Assembly: GCA_003049435.1 (NCBI GenBank)
Contig: PYSQ01000088.1
Location: 1 to 64,000 of the forward strand
Direction of reading: 5' to 3'
Length of the DNA stretch: 64,000 bases
Source of the DNA: Nakataea oryzae
Taxonomy: Eukaryota > Ascomycota > Sordariomycetes > Magnaporthales > Magnaporthaceae
Of this stretch, positions 52,064-63,175 are shown in pieces; positions within the stretch are counted from its first letter, which is position 1; the number at the start of each line of letters is the position of its first letter. The notes under the pieces were generated by a model. The model was not told the origin of the DNA and searched no databases. It was given only the letters and a program-made list of their open reading frames with translations. A program made the position numbers and the translations under genes.

Positions 52064-55000
52064 CGGCGGTGGAGGCGGCAGATATGTCGATGACAGCTAT
52101 GGTGGTGGAGGCGGCAACAAGTACGAAGAGGAACGCTACTCCGGATCTCCGCGCAGCCAGATGAGCTCCCGTCGGGCGCCGCCCCCGCCCGCGGCCGCGT
52201 CTTCTCGCTACGAGGTGCCGCCGCCGCGGCCGAGCCAGCCGCGGGGCGGCGGCGGATACGAGTCGAGCGCGGAGCGGCAGATCGCGCAGGTGCTGGAGCA
52301 CATCAAGACGGACTGGCCAGCCATGTGCCAGACGGACTGCGTCCCCGTGCAGCTGGCACTTCAGCTCCTCGACAACAGCTCGGTCGGGCGGGCACACGAG
52401 TACCGCAACTTCCAGAACACGCACCGCTACCTGCAGGACTCGCTCAAGAACATCGTGCACGACTACCACCAGGGCTTCAACAGCTCCATCGGCACGTTCC
52501 ACAAGATCCAAGGCAGCATCCAGGCCTCGCAGAAGAAGGTGCGCGGGCTCAAGGAGTCGCTGGCCGCGGCCAAAGTCAGCCTGTGCACCACGGACCCGGA
52601 GCTCAAGAAGCTTTACAACACGTCGCAGATGTACGACGAGCTTCTGCAGGCCCTGGGCGAGGTCGACGAGCTGCGCCAGGTGCCCGACCAACTGGAGGCC
52701 CGCATCTCCGAGAAGCGCTTTTTGACGGCGGTCGAGGTGCTGCAGACGGCCCTGCGGAAGCTGACCAAGCCCGAGCTCGACGGCATCGGCGCCTTGGTTG
52801 ACCTGCGCAGCTACCTGGCCAACCAGGAGACGGCCCTGATGGACATCTTGGTCGAGGAGCTGCACGAGCATCTGTACCTCAAGTCCCCCTACTGCCAGGA
52901 GAGGTGGCAGAACCTGGCGAAATCCCAGGGTACCTCGAGCGACGCCTTCGCCGAGAGCAGCAACCTGGCTCCCTTCCTCGGCATCCTCGACACCATGGAC
53001 CTCGAGCGCGCGGTGCAGGAGGACCCCGGGAGGAACCCCGAGGCTGACACATTCTACTACGTCTCGCTGGTCATCGAGTCGCTCAACAAGCTCGGCCGGC
53101 TCGAGGCGGCCGTCGACACGCTGAAGCAGCGGCTGCCAGTGGAGCTATTCTCCATCGTCAACGAGACCATCAACGAGGTGGACCAGAAGCACCCAAGCTC
53201 TCTGAGGGGCGGTTCGACCGGCCCCCAGGGGCTTCATGTCTACGGCAGCCGCGAGACGCAGCTGAGGGCTGACGTAATCTACGACTTGCTGTGGACCCTC
53301 TACGGCAAATTTGAGGCCATCGCCGAGGGTCACAGGGTCCTCCACGAGTACATCAAGGCACTGATCCGCCGCGAGGGCGCAGGTAACAACATCGCCCTGC
53401 TGGGCAGCTTTAAGGAGCTATGGAACCTGTACCAGAACGAGATCCGGTCTCTGCTACATAGCTACGTCACGACCAATGCCGACGTCTACCACTTCAACTC
53501 GCCAAGGCCGGGGCAATCTTCCAACGGCATGTCCAAGACCAGGCAGGATCTGTTCAAGTTCTCCGACTCGGATGTCAAGTCTACCGAGATGACGAACGAG
53601 TATGAGGAGCTGGACGGCATTATCCGTGCCGCCGTTCCGGGCCTGACCAGCGGTAGCCGGAAGACGGGCGACAAGAAGCAGCAGCAGGGGGTCGGACGCG
53701 ACGGTAAGCGCGGCGCCGGGATCGGCGGGTTCGAGAGCAGCAGCCGGCAGAGTGGTGATGTGCACAAGTCGCTCGTTGAGCCCAGCGTCTTCAACATGAG
53801 CCTGTTGCTGCCCCCGACGCTTGTGTTCCTGCAGCGGCTCAAGGGCATTGTACCGCCTGGATCAGACCTGGCGACGAGCACGCTGACGTCGTTCCTGGAT
53901 AACTTCCTGGTCAACGTCTTCCAGCCGCAGCTGGACGAGACACTGGGCAAGCTGAGCGACACCGTGTTTGGCGAGTCGGACTCGTTCCAGCAAGACCCGG
54001 ACTGGAGCCTGCTGGCGCGGCGACCCGTGTTCAAGGGCACGACGGCCTTTTTCGCCATCGTGACGGCCTTCTGCCGCATGCTAGGCACGATCCCGCACGA
54101 CCAGGCGCTCAGCACGCTCATCATCGCGCAGATGATGCGCTACTACGACCGCTGCTCTGGCTGGTACCGGGCCCTGGTCTCCAAGACCCAGGAGGAATCT
54201 AGTGCCGAGCAGCAGACGCTGCGCGTGTCTGCCGTCATGGCCACAGAAGCCTCGGACATGCTCGAGACGATGAAGCAGCTCTGGACGGCCGAGGGCGGCG
54301 TGGACGCCAACGCGGACCTCCTAGGGAAGGAGATTGCGCTGCTGGTCGAGCGCACCAACGCGAGACGGCTCGGGATGGGCGACATCATCTCGGACCGCGA
54401 CACCATCTCATCCCTCTGCCTGCTCTACACAAGCATGAAGTGGCTGGCCACAAAGGTGGTCGGCCTGCGCCACATCACCAAGAGCGACGGCGATTCTACG
54501 AGCCTGCCCAAGCAGCAGGGCGGTCGAAGGTGGACATTGTACAACGACCCCGTCAAGGCGACCGCGGACCAGGGACCTGTGTATCTCCCCATGACTCTGG
54601 AGACTGTCAAGTAAGCTTTGGTTGTTGCGTTCGACTTCGGATCAAGATGTAACGGTGACGTGCTGACTTGGCAAATTAGCTCCTTTGACAACATCGTCGT
54701 GTCATACGAAGAGCTCGCGGCGACGGCGTTGCTGACGCTCCACATGGAAGTGCGGTGTCGCATCGTGTACTCGTTGCGGACTGCGCTGTCGCCCGACACG
54801 GCACCCTACCTGCTGGAGCAGGAGGTGACGGAGCCGGACCCGCAGATCATCTCGCTCAACGGCGAGCTGGTGGTCTACGATGAGACGACGACGCGGTTCC
54901 TGCGCGAGCGCGAGGTCTCGTTTATACGCCAGGGGCTGGGCCTGCTTATCAACTCGTACCTGGTCACCAACGCCTCTCTCGTGTCGCCCATGAACTCCAA

Positions 55001-55325
55001 GGGCTGCGGCCGCATGCGGCTCAACATCCTGGTCCTGCAGCAGAACCTGAAGAACATCGAGGAGGGCGTCAGCCTCTCGCGCGCCGACGACTACTTCTCC
55101 CTGTTCGAGGCCGGGCCCGACGCCATCGTGGAAAGGGCAAAGGCCGAGGCTTCGGCCGAGGCGGGCGCCGGGGGCCACCGGTTCTCGTATGACGAGCTCA
55201 AGGCCCTGGTCGAGCTCTGCTTCAGCGAGCAGCTGTCGAACCCTGAGCGTGGAATCGCTAGCGCGGCAAAGAGGCAGATGGCCGACAAGATGCTTAACCT
55301 CAGTGAGCAGATGTGGCAGACGTGA
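51924..55325 (+). CDS. SEC8: exocyst complex component SEC8
   Basis: Sec8 (EXOC4) is a core subunit of the exocyst, tethering secretory vesicles to the plasma membrane at growing hyphal tips. Two exons, 51924-54610 and 54680-55325, giving 1110 aa, the usual fungal size. An N-terminal Gly/Arg/Tyr-rich tail with a run of Gly (about residues 33-53) is disordered. The Sec8 domain starts near residue 115 (IAQVLEHIKTDWPAM) with the coiled FHKIQGSIQASQKKV segment. Helical repeats typical of CATCHR tethers run to the end. The intron join makes TVNSFDNIVVSYEELAATAL. A Gly/Lys/Ser-rich loop (about 585-610) interrupts the middle. The gene appears intact. Confidence 0.95.
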
Positions 55326-55682
55326 AAAGGCCGGTCACTGGGATTTCTTTGTTTCTCTTTTCTTTCGTTTAGCCTCTTTTTACGATCTGGGTATGATATC
55401 CGGCGCAGTAGTTTATTTATTCTCGCGACTTTTACATCTTGCGCATTTTCTCTTCCAACCATGTCAATAGCGCCTAGAGTTGTGTTCAGAGGCTCCCTAG
55501 CCTCATTTTATGGCGAATCACAGAACCCATGTTGCTCCCTACATTCTGGCTCACACGTTTCTTTTACATGTCAATTCGGAAGCATAACATGACATGCCGG
55601 GGCGGAGACAGGGACAATCAGAAGTAAAATCGCTGGCGCTTGCATTAAAAAGATAATATTACTGTAAAACTATGGATTTTGT
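55326..55682. other. convergent 3' spacer
   Basis: About 360 bp between SEC8 and the membrane-protein gene, T/C-rich then A+T-rich. Nothing else is seen. Confidence 0.45.
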
Positions 55683-57130
55683 TTATATCCACCTGCTGAA
55701 TCTTTTTATCTGCCTCGAGACTCGGGGGTGTGTGGGCAACTCGGCGGGCAGTTCGGCGGGCCTCATTGAGGACCCGTACGTGTATAGCGATCTGCGGCCC
55801 GACCCCATTTCATGTGTCGCCGCCGGTGCTGGCATTTCGATTCTTGCCAACGACGCCTCCATCTCCTGTCTTGCCGCCGCCTCCATCTCGTACCTCCTGA
55901 AAGCCTCGGCCTCCATTTCATATTTCAGCACCGACACCGCTTCAACCTCGTTCAAGGGCGTCCCTTGCGTTTCATATTTCGGCTTCGACACTGCCTCAAG
56001 CTCGTTCTTGGGCGTCCCTTGTATCTCGTTCCCTGCCCACCCGAACGCCTCGTACTTTGCGGCAAACACGCCGTCCAGCTCGCGGGTGTGAGTTGTACAG
56101 CCCTGAAGCTCCGGCCCCTTCGGTATGGGTATGCTCGGCTCTTCGTCGCTTTGTGTTGGCGACAACAGGCGGGCCTGCTGCTTGGCCTTGCGCCTCCGCG
56201 TCAGGATCCACCAGATCAGCACCCCGAACAGCACAATGACCACGCCACCACCGCTGCCGAGGATGGCTGCCAAGGTGCCCGGTGGTAAGCCCCCGCCAGG
56301 TCCCTCTGGTGGCGGCTCAGACGGCCCAGTTGCTGTTGGTGATGGTTGCACCGGATCTGACGGCCCCGTCGCCGATGAGGAGGCGCTACTCGATGATGAT
56401 GAGGCGCTACTCGATGATGAGGAACTCGTTGCTGATGTTGAACTGGACGACGACGACTGGGTCGGCTGGGGGGTGAGTGAAGTGCTCGACACCCCCGGCG
56501 GGTTGGCGGGCTGCGGGAGTTTCACGCTGGCCTCGTCCTTGAACACCATGAAGGCTGGCGACTGCATCTCGCTACCGATCCCGGACCGGTACTGCGGCGT
56601 GTTGCCGGCCGACGGACTGAAGCGTAGGGCGTAGTTTGTGGTTTTGGCCAGGATCTTGTCGTCCAGGTCGAAGCGGCCGTTACCGAATCCGGCCTTTTGT
56701 ACATTCGCTTTGCCAGCAGCCATCTGAGTTTCTCCCGCTTTCGTGAGATTCAGATTCACTATATTGTTTCAAGAAACATTAGCTCCTATATTTCTCGGAT
56801 GGGTGTCTTGAACAACAAGTACTAACCGTCGACTAGTACAGCGAAAGGAAATATGTCATAATCATAGGTTGTAAGCCACAGATCGAAAGTGTTCTGTGTC
56901 GCAGTCGCAATGTCTCTAGCGGTTGTGGCCGCCGACCACCTCACTATATAGAGCTGGCCCATGGTGAACACCATGGAAAAGTCGGCAGTGTTTTCGCCGG
57001 GGTCGACAAATGGCCATGCCTGGACTCCAAAGGAGAGGTTATGTCCAAGAAGCACGATGAGAAGCAGTAGCCGGAAGGCATCGCTCAGAGGGCCCAGCAG
57101 GACAAGCCTGCGTAGGCGTGATGCCAGCAT
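55683..57130 (-). CDS. single-pass plasma-membrane protein with Ser-rich stalk and repeated cytosolic tail
   Basis: Two minus-strand exons, 57130-56827 and 56758-55683, encode 459 aa. Parts in order: a signal peptide or anchor (LLLLIVLLGHNLSFG), an ectodomain with PFVDPGENTADFSMVFTMG and a QYRSGIGSEMQSPAF-type end, a Ser/Thr stalk (poly-Ser, O-glycosylation likely), a Pro/Gly hinge, one transmembrane helix GGGVVIVLFGVLIWWIL, a basic stop-transfer RRRKAKQ, and an acidic tail. The layout resembles fungal wall-stress sensors and similar stalked receptors, but no WSC or Mid2 domain is seen, so the function is unknown. The tail has an imperfect 18-residue repeat (GTPKNELEAVSKPKYETQ, then GTPLNEVEAVSVLKYEME) followed by shorter YEMEA units. 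The exon join gives VDGVNLNLTKAG. Confidence 0.8.
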
Positions 57131-58237
57131 CGATTATGTCGTATCAACCGAGTGGGGATGACTCGGAAGAAGGCCGAGTATAAGAGACTATCGAGACTCC
57201 ATGCATATCATATACATCATGTGAGTGCAAGACAAAAGGAAAGATGGCGTCGACAAGCCCCTGGAGGCGTTAAACAGAAAGAGAGAAAAACATGAGGAAG
57301 AACAGACTGGAAAGGGGAGACTCCTGAAGCCTCCGGGTGCGGACATGTCTTTGTAGTAGCTACACCGCTGATGGGACATCACTCCGGGCTGTGGTGGATC
57401 TACATGTACAGACATCAACGATGGCTCAGGGCCACCAGCCAAGGCAAACAACAGCACCTGGACTGCATGCAAGATGTTCCAAGCGGGGCTCGATAATATT
57501 GCTAATGCTAAATAAAGGCACAGAGTCCAGCTTCTGCCTCAGTCTCGGAGCGCGTCTAGCATGCCGTCAGGAACCACTGAGTGGTGAGGCATCCGCGGGA
57601 GGAGACTTCGCCGGCGTGGGCTGGCTGGCGATGATTGGGCGGCGCGCGGGTCTTGTTCGGTAGCGGATTGGCGCTTCGCTGCAGGGGCGATCATGGCCAG
57701 GCGCTTATAACGGGGACCGTTGCTGGAGCTCCGCTGTCGTGCAGCGTTGCAGCTGCTTGCGGCTGGTGGAGCCAATCGACGATGGTCGTTTTTTCTTCTT
57801 TCTTTTCTGCAGCAGCAGCAGCAGATGAAACAAACAACCACCGACGGGCCTGCATGGATGGTCCCAGCCCTTCTGTGCAGGTATAGCAGGGCGGGGTAGC
57901 CAATCACGGACGCGCCAGGCTGCCATCGCGGGAGGGTGCCACGGGCGAGTGCCCAATGCGAAAGCCACCGAAATGGCAGGCGCTTTCGCCAGCATTTGGG
58001 TGGCTCAAGCCTGGCCGCGCTCGCTGGCCGCAGGCTCGACGTGTAATAGCATCATTAGGTGGTACTCTATATGCCTACCCCGGTCCGAGTTTGAGTCTAT
58101 TCCTTCGCCCCTCGCCAAGAGGCCTCAGGCGCCAGCGCCCCAACGCTGAAACCGCTTCCCCTCGCGACTCTTCTTCCTGTCCACCCACGCATCCCATCTG
58201 GGCTGCTGTCTTGACGTTTGCTTCTGGCCCGGGCTGC
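57131..58237. promoter_or_regulatory. divergent promoter region, membrane protein / GH47 gene
   Basis: About 1.1 kb. A CAG repeat (about 57808-57825) and T/C-rich sequence are seen. The open frame continuing upstream of the mannosidase start has no motif. No further gene is called. Confidence 0.4.
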
Positions 58238-60299
58238 ATGTACGCGCGCACCGTAGCGATGACGATGGCCTCGCTCAACGCGCTGAGGCGCAGGGCGCTG
58301 CCCCTTCTCTGCGTCTTCTTTTTCTTCGCCTTCCTCCTGCACCGCAACCAGCCGCGGCTCCCAAGCGCCGAGCTCTGGCAGAGCCCACCGCGCGGCGGCA
58401 GCGCCGATCCTGGCGGGGGCCATTTCAGCTGGGCCAAGATCCCGCTCCACTACCCCGTGCCGCCCGATTCGATGCGACCCCTGCCCGACACCGCTGGTCG
58501 CCAGCTGCCGCGCATCCAACACGCGTTCCCCTCGGAGACGGCTGCCGAAAAGAGGATCAGACTGGCAAGGCTCGCGCTTGTCAAAAGCAATTTCACCCAC
58601 GCCTGGCACGGCTACAAGCAGCATGCATGGATGAGTGACGAGGTCGGGCCGCTTTCCGGCGGCGCCCACAATCCTTTTGGAGGCTGGGGCGCCACCCTTG
58701 TTGACGCCCTCGATACTCTTTGGATCATGGGCATGAAGGCCGAGTTCGACGAGGCTGTGCGCGCCGTCGATATGATTGACTTCAGCGTCAGCTCCCTCGA
58801 GGAGATCAACGTCTTCGAGACTACGATCCGCTACCTGGGCGGCTTTCTGGCTGCGTACGATATTAGCGACAGACGCTCCCCCTCGCTATTGCGCAAAGCG
58901 GTCGAGCTGGGCGACATGCTCCTTGTCGCTTTTGATACCCCGAACCACATGCCCATCACTCGTTGGAAGCTCAACGAGCTAAAGAAATCTCGAACAGGCG
59001 GCGGCAGCGGCCTACCCCAGACAGCTCCCCCGGGCCTGCTCGTCGCCGAGATCGGCTCACTGACCCTTGAGTTCACCCGCCTGAGCCAGCTCTCGGGCGA
59101 CCCCAAGTACTACGATGCCGTTCAGCGCGTCATGGAGGTCTTTGCGGACGAGCAGGACAGGACCAACCTGCCCGGCTTGTGGCCCGTGGTTGTGAACGCC
59201 GAGAAGCCCGATTTTACCGGCGACTCGTGGTTCACCATTGGCGGCATGGCTGACAGCACGTACGAGTATCTTCCCAAGGTATGCGTCGCATCGTGTTTGT
59301 TGGTGAGCGGTGCGCTGGTGGTCATTTTTCCTTTGTCCTGGGACCCCTGAATGAGACATACCGCATCGCGCCAAATCGTAGACGCATACTCTCCCCTGCT
59401 GTGCCCCTTAATTTATGAGACATGTATGCGACCCAGCCGAGACCCTTTTCACTAACACCTCAGCAAACAGCAATACCTCCTTCTGAACGGCGGCTCCCAT
59501 ATGTACAGGGATCTGTATGTCAAGGCAATAGCCGCTATGAAGCGCAACATCTTCTTCCGCCCGCGGACCAAGAGTCCGGCTCCAATGCTGATGCCGGGCG
59601 ACGCCCAGGCTGACGGCTCCCGGCACTGGTCCAAGGTTGATCAGGAGCCACGTGTCCAGCATCTGGGCTGCTTCGCGGGCGGCATGGTGGGCCTCGCCGC
59701 CCGCGCGCTCGACATGCCCGGCGACATGGCAGTGGCCAGACAGCTGGTGGAAGGCTGTCTGTGGGCCTACGAGACGGCGCCGTCGGGCTTCATGCCCGAG
59801 GTCATGCACGTGGCGCGCTGTCCCCGCACCGGCTCCTGCGCCTGGGACGAGTCCGAGTGGCACGCCGGCGTCCGAGTGGCACGCCGGCGTCCGGATGCGC
59901 GCCAAGGCGGCGCCCGGCGCCGATGTCGAAGAGATCATCCGCCGGCAGCGCCTTTCTTCTGGGGTCGTGAGCATCGAAGACCGCCGCTACATCCTGCGGC
60001 CCGAGGCCATCGAGAGCGTCTTCATCCTGTACCGCCTCACTGGCGAGCAGGCGCTTGCGGAGCGGGCGTGGGCCATGTTTGAGAACGTTGTGCAGCACAC
60101 GCAGACGGACGTGGCGCACGCGGCGCTGGCAGATTGCACCGCGCCGGAGCCGTCGTCAACCCGGACTGACAGCATGGAGAGCTTCTGGCTTGCGGAGACG
60201 CTCAAGTATTTCTATCTCCTGTACTCAACGCCCGACGTTGTCAGTCTGGACGAGTACGTGTTGAACACCGAGGCTCATCCGTTACGGAGGCCTTTGTGA
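58238..60299 (+). pseudogene. class I alpha-1,2-mannosidase (GH47) disrupted by a 19-bp tandem duplication
   Basis: GH47 enzymes trim alpha-1,2 mannose from N-glycans in the ER/Golgi. The ATG at 58238 gives a short cytosolic tail and a signal anchor (LPLLCVFFFFAFLL), then the catalytic domain: HAWHGYKQHAWMSDEVGPLS, FGGWGATLVDALDTLWIMG, FETTIRYLGGFLAAYD, and GDSWFTIGGMADSTYEYLPK. Exon 1 is 58238-59278; exon 2 starts at 59471 with QYLLLNGGSHMYRD. At 59854-59891 a 19-bp unit occurs twice in tandem; this shifts frame and the normal continuation (VRMRAKAAPGADVEEII onward) is in the next frame to the TGA at 60297-60299. With one copy the protein would be about 616 aa. As it stands translation leaves the domain and ends at 60082, losing the C-terminal third with the calcium-binding and late catalytic residues. 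It may be a real null allele or an assembly/read error. Confidence 0.85.
59854..59891. repeat. 19-bp perfect tandem duplication in the GH47 gene
   Basis: Two identical, directly adjacent units starting CGAGTGGCACGCC and ending GGCGTC, at 59854-59872 and 59873-59891. The length is not a multiple of three, and removing one unit restores the family reading frame. This is the mark of a recent replication slip. Confidence 0.95.
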
Positions 60300-60720
60300 A
60301 AGGAGACTGTAAGGATGGGTCTCGGTGCTTAGTATCTATTGTTGATTTATCTTTATTTTTTAATTCTAGGCGTTAATAACCCTCTTTTTTCTTAAAAACA
60401 AATGCATCGGAATAACACATTTAGCACATGCTTCTATACCGTCGACTTTTACAGCCTCTCTATTCTGGCCGCGTGTCCAATTCATCAGACTCAGTATAGT
60501 CACTTGCTGAATCTTGACCGGCGGCACGTCCCCTTTAATGCGCGCAGTGAACGGCCCCATCTACTCTTGTAGCCACATGCTCCGATTGCTACAGGGTGCT
60601 GACATTTAAGCTGGAGGGATGTGGTGTGTGTATGTTGATTTTTCTCGCTCGACAAATCCGGGACAAGAAGAGGTAATAGTTAGGTTCCTCCAGCATAAAA
60701 AAAGAAAAAACAAACAAAAA
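60300..60720. other. intergenic, no gene seen
   Basis: A+T-rich after the mannosidase (TTATTTTTTAATT near 60350). Short ORFs only. A run AAAAAAAGAAAAAAC lies at 60698-60712, read as T runs on the minus strand next to the tRNA-like locus. Confidence 0.4.
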
Positions 60721-60724
60721 GCTC

Positions 60725-60773
60725 ACCAGGCGCCTTTTGGTCTGCCTGGTTACGAAAACCCACTTTGGGTTTT
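60725..60773. repeat. two consecutive perfect hairpins
   Basis: Hairpin 1: 7-bp arms ACCAGGC (60725-60731) and GCCTGGT (60744-60750). Hairpin 2: 8-bp arms AAAACCCA (60755-60762) and TGGGTTTT (60766-60773) with a 3-base loop. They lie just 3' of the tRNA-like sequence if it is read on the minus strand, and are followed by T runs on that strand. Confidence 0.75.
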
Positions 60774-60784
60774 TCTAGCTCAAT

Positions 60785-60893
60785 TTCGCCGCCAAAGGAC
60801 GGATTCGAACCTGCGAACTTGGGGTTTCCTGTGCCCTCACCCGTGGAAGCGGGGAGCGTCTGCCGCTCTTCAACCCATTCGACCACTCGGTTT
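60785..60893 (-). tRNA. degenerate tRNA-like element (Ser/Leu-type, long variable region)
   Basis: On the minus strand an A-box-like ACCGAGTGGTCGAA and a perfect B-box GGTTCGAATCC are present about 75 bp apart, as in tRNAs with a long variable arm. A D-arm AACC...GGTT can pair. The T-stem has two mismatches, the anticodon loop lacks the usual T33, and I cannot pair a seven-base acceptor stem. It is therefore more likely a tRNA-derived relic or SINE head than a working tRNA. tRNAscan-SE or Infernal would settle it. Confidence 0.4.
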
Positions 60894-61405
60894 GTTCCGG
60901 GAGCTGTTGGAAAACCACATGCTGTGCTTGCTGATAAGGTAGATGGCTACTCCCTCCCCAGGGAAGGAAGGAGCGAGCAAGAAGTAGTTCGACCACGTCA
61001 CGGGCCACTAGGTAAGGACTCCGCCGAACGAGAGTGGAGCAGAGGCTGCGAGGGAGATGAGACTACTTGTTAGATTGTGCTTCTCACTGGGTTTTCGAGT
61101 TCTTATTACCCAGCCTGTCTGCTGTCGCCTGGTGATTTGATGTAGTGGGCTGGTATCCCGCATGACGGCCCTGGGTGGGACATCACCAGTGTCCATGCCC
61201 TTTCCCGTATAGAGACCAAGCATGGACAGAGAACCGCACCAGAACACAGTCAGTAGTTTGGCAAGTCACTTCTCGTCAACATTAACTGGGCATCGACCGT
61301 ATGCATTAAATGACGCCAAGAATCACGGCCATCTTGCTAGACATCTAGACATCCAGGAAGGGGAGTCTACTTGATATCGCCACCGCTTCAAACTCGCAGC
61401 CGCCT
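60894..61405. other. intergenic, no gene seen
   Basis: About 500 bp leading to the 3' end of ArgJ. Short ORFs only. No repeat was noticed. Confidence 0.4.
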
Positions 61406-62900
61406 CTATGTGCGGTAGTCGCCGTTGATGGTGCTGCCAAAGGATATCCGTGTTAGATGCGCTTCTCTGCCACAAAAATCACATCCCAGAGAGAGGGGAC
61501 ACTTACACATATTCGTGGCTAAAGTCACAGGTCCAGTAGGTCGCCTCCTTGGACCCGGCACCCAGCTTGACGAGGATCTCGAGGTCCTCCAGCTTCAGAA
61601 TCTCAGCTGCGCGGACCTCGTCGACCTGCTCGGGCTCGCCGTTAACAAGCAGCTTGAGCTCCGCCGTGCCGTCGGTGGGGATGAAAGAGACGTTTGTCTT
61701 CTCGGGGATGATCTTGGACTCGAGGTCTGCGGTCTCGGGCATGGCCGGCTCCGATACCAGCGCGTAGCCCGTTGCGCACAGGATGCGGCCCCAGTTGGCG
61801 TCTTTGCCGTACAGCGCCGTCTTGACCAGGGGCGAGCGCGCGATGGTGCTGGCGACCTTGCGGGCCGTCTCCTCGCTCTCGGCCTCGACGACGCGCACCG
61901 TCACGAACTTGGTCGCGCCCTCGCCGTCGCGCACAATCAGCTTGGCCAGGTCGGCGGCGAAGTCGGTCAGCACGGTGCGGAACTCGGCGTAGTCGGCGGA
62001 GCCCTCGTCGGCGACCTCGCGGCCGCCCGCGGCGCCGTTGGCCAGCAGGGCGACCGTGTCGTTGGTCGACGTGTCGCCGTCGATGGTGATGCTGTTGAAG
62101 GACCGGTCGGCGGCGTGGCGCAGCGCGCCGGGCAGCAGGGCCGGGGCCACGGGGGCGTCGGTGGCGATGACGCCCAGCAGCGTCGCCATGTTGGGGTGGA
62201 TCATGCCGGCGCCCTTTGTGAGGCCGGCCATGCGGTACTCGACGTCGGGCGACGAGGGCAGGCGGAAGGTGCGCGACATGAGCTTGGGGAAGGTGTCGGT
62301 GGTGCAGATAGCGCGGGCGCAGGCGAGCCAGTGGTCGTGCGACTCGCCCAGGGCGGCGTGGGCGGCGGGGACCTTGTCGAGGATGCGCTGGATGGGCAGG
62401 CGCTGGCCGATGACGCCGGTGCTCATGACGAGCGTGCCGTCGGCGCCCAGCGCGCGGTCGGCCTCGCGCGCCATGGCGGCCGCGTCCTCGAGCCCGCCCT
62501 TGCCCGTGACGGCGTTGGCACAGCCCGAGTTGACGATGACGCCCGAGACGCCCGCGTTGCCCTTGCGCCTCAGCAGGTCCCGGCTGAAGGTCACGGGCGC
62601 CGCCTGGAACCGGTTCTTGGTGAAGACGGCGGCGGCAGCGCACGGCACGTCCGAGGCCAGCAGGGCCAGGTCCGGCTTGGTCGTGTTGCCGGGCTTGACG
62701 CCCACGACGGTGCCCGAGGCCCGGAAGGCCCGCGGGTACGTGCCATTGGAGGGCACGTACTTCTTCTTGGAGGGCGGGATGGAGTCTGCCGAGGCGGCGG
62801 AGTAGAAGCGCATCTGCGGCGGCCTCTGGCCAGCCCGCCGGGCCAACTGGCCAAGCTGGCCGAGGGCTGCCGCCGTGGACCGCGAGGCCTGCGAGGTCAT
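61406..62900 (-). CDS. ARG7: arginine biosynthesis bifunctional protein ArgJ (ornithine acetyltransferase / NAGS), mitochondrial
   Basis: Transfers acetyl from N-acetylornithine to glutamate, recycling the acetyl group in the mitochondrial arginine pathway (yeast Arg7/Ecm40). Two minus-strand exons: 62900-61507 and a 28-nt last exon 61433-61406; together 473 aa, the family length. N-terminal presequence with Arg and Ser and a MRFYSAASADS cleavage-like region, then GTYPRAFRASGTVVGVK, NSGCANAVTGKGG, and the self-cleavage site KGAGMIHPNMATLLG with the nucleophile Thr at ATLL. Conserved later blocks: NSITIDGDTSTNDTV and GKDANWGRILCATGY. The last intron (GTAAGT..CAG) must be removed to give the normal end HEYVTINGDYRT; without it the protein stops a few residues early. 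Three Cpc1/Gcn4-type sites lie upstream. Confidence 0.94.
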
Positions 62901-62921
62901 TTCTCCGTCTTGTCTCTGGGT

Positions 62922-62928
62922 TGACTCA
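62922..62928. promoter_or_regulatory. Cpc1/Gcn4-type site TGACTCA (ArgJ promoter, site 1)
   Basis: A perfect TGACTCA, 22 bp upstream of the ArgJ ATG. This is the core site of the Gcn4/Cpc1 bZIP factor of cross-pathway amino-acid control. It is very close to the start and may lie in the leader. Confidence 0.6.
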
Positions 62929-63009
62929 AAAAAAAAGGCAGCCAGGCCGTGCAAGCGACGAGAGTTGGCCGGATTGATGTGGTTCTCGGCGGGATATAAA
63001 AGGATTCCT

Positions 63010-63016
63010 TGAGTCA
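63010..63016. promoter_or_regulatory. Cpc1/Gcn4-type site TGAGTCA (ArgJ promoter, site 2)
   Basis: A perfect TGAGTCA about 110 bp upstream of the ArgJ start, at a normal distance for a bZIP activator. The motif is near-palindromic, so strand does not matter. Confidence 0.65.
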
Positions 63017-63168
63017 CGGCAAGGCGCAAAATTATGGGTCACTCCGCCAGCCTCGCAGCCCCTGACGAGTTGATGCTCTAGGTATACCTGCTGCAGACCT
63101 ATGTAGAGGGCGCGCCTTGTTGAGGCACCGCTGATAGGAGGAAGACCCCGGGACTGACCCGGGTCAAT

Positions 63169-63175
63169 TGAGTCA
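63169..63175. promoter_or_regulatory. Cpc1/Gcn4-type site TGAGTCA (ArgJ promoter, site 3)
   Basis: A third perfect copy, about 270 bp upstream of the ArgJ start. Three exact heptamers within about 255 bp are far above chance and fit an amino-acid biosynthesis gene. Confidence 0.65.

Noticed and set aside
34689..60299. Idea of a functional secretory-pathway cluster (SLY1, SEC8, GH47, Derlin)
   Set aside because: These are housekeeping genes spread over 30 kb with unrelated genes between; fungi do not cluster them as a rule.
61425..62924. 499-codon open frame on the plus strand opposite ArgJ
   Set aside because: Antisense to a clear enzyme gene; composition is Gly/Val/Arg/Asp typical of reverse-strand reading.
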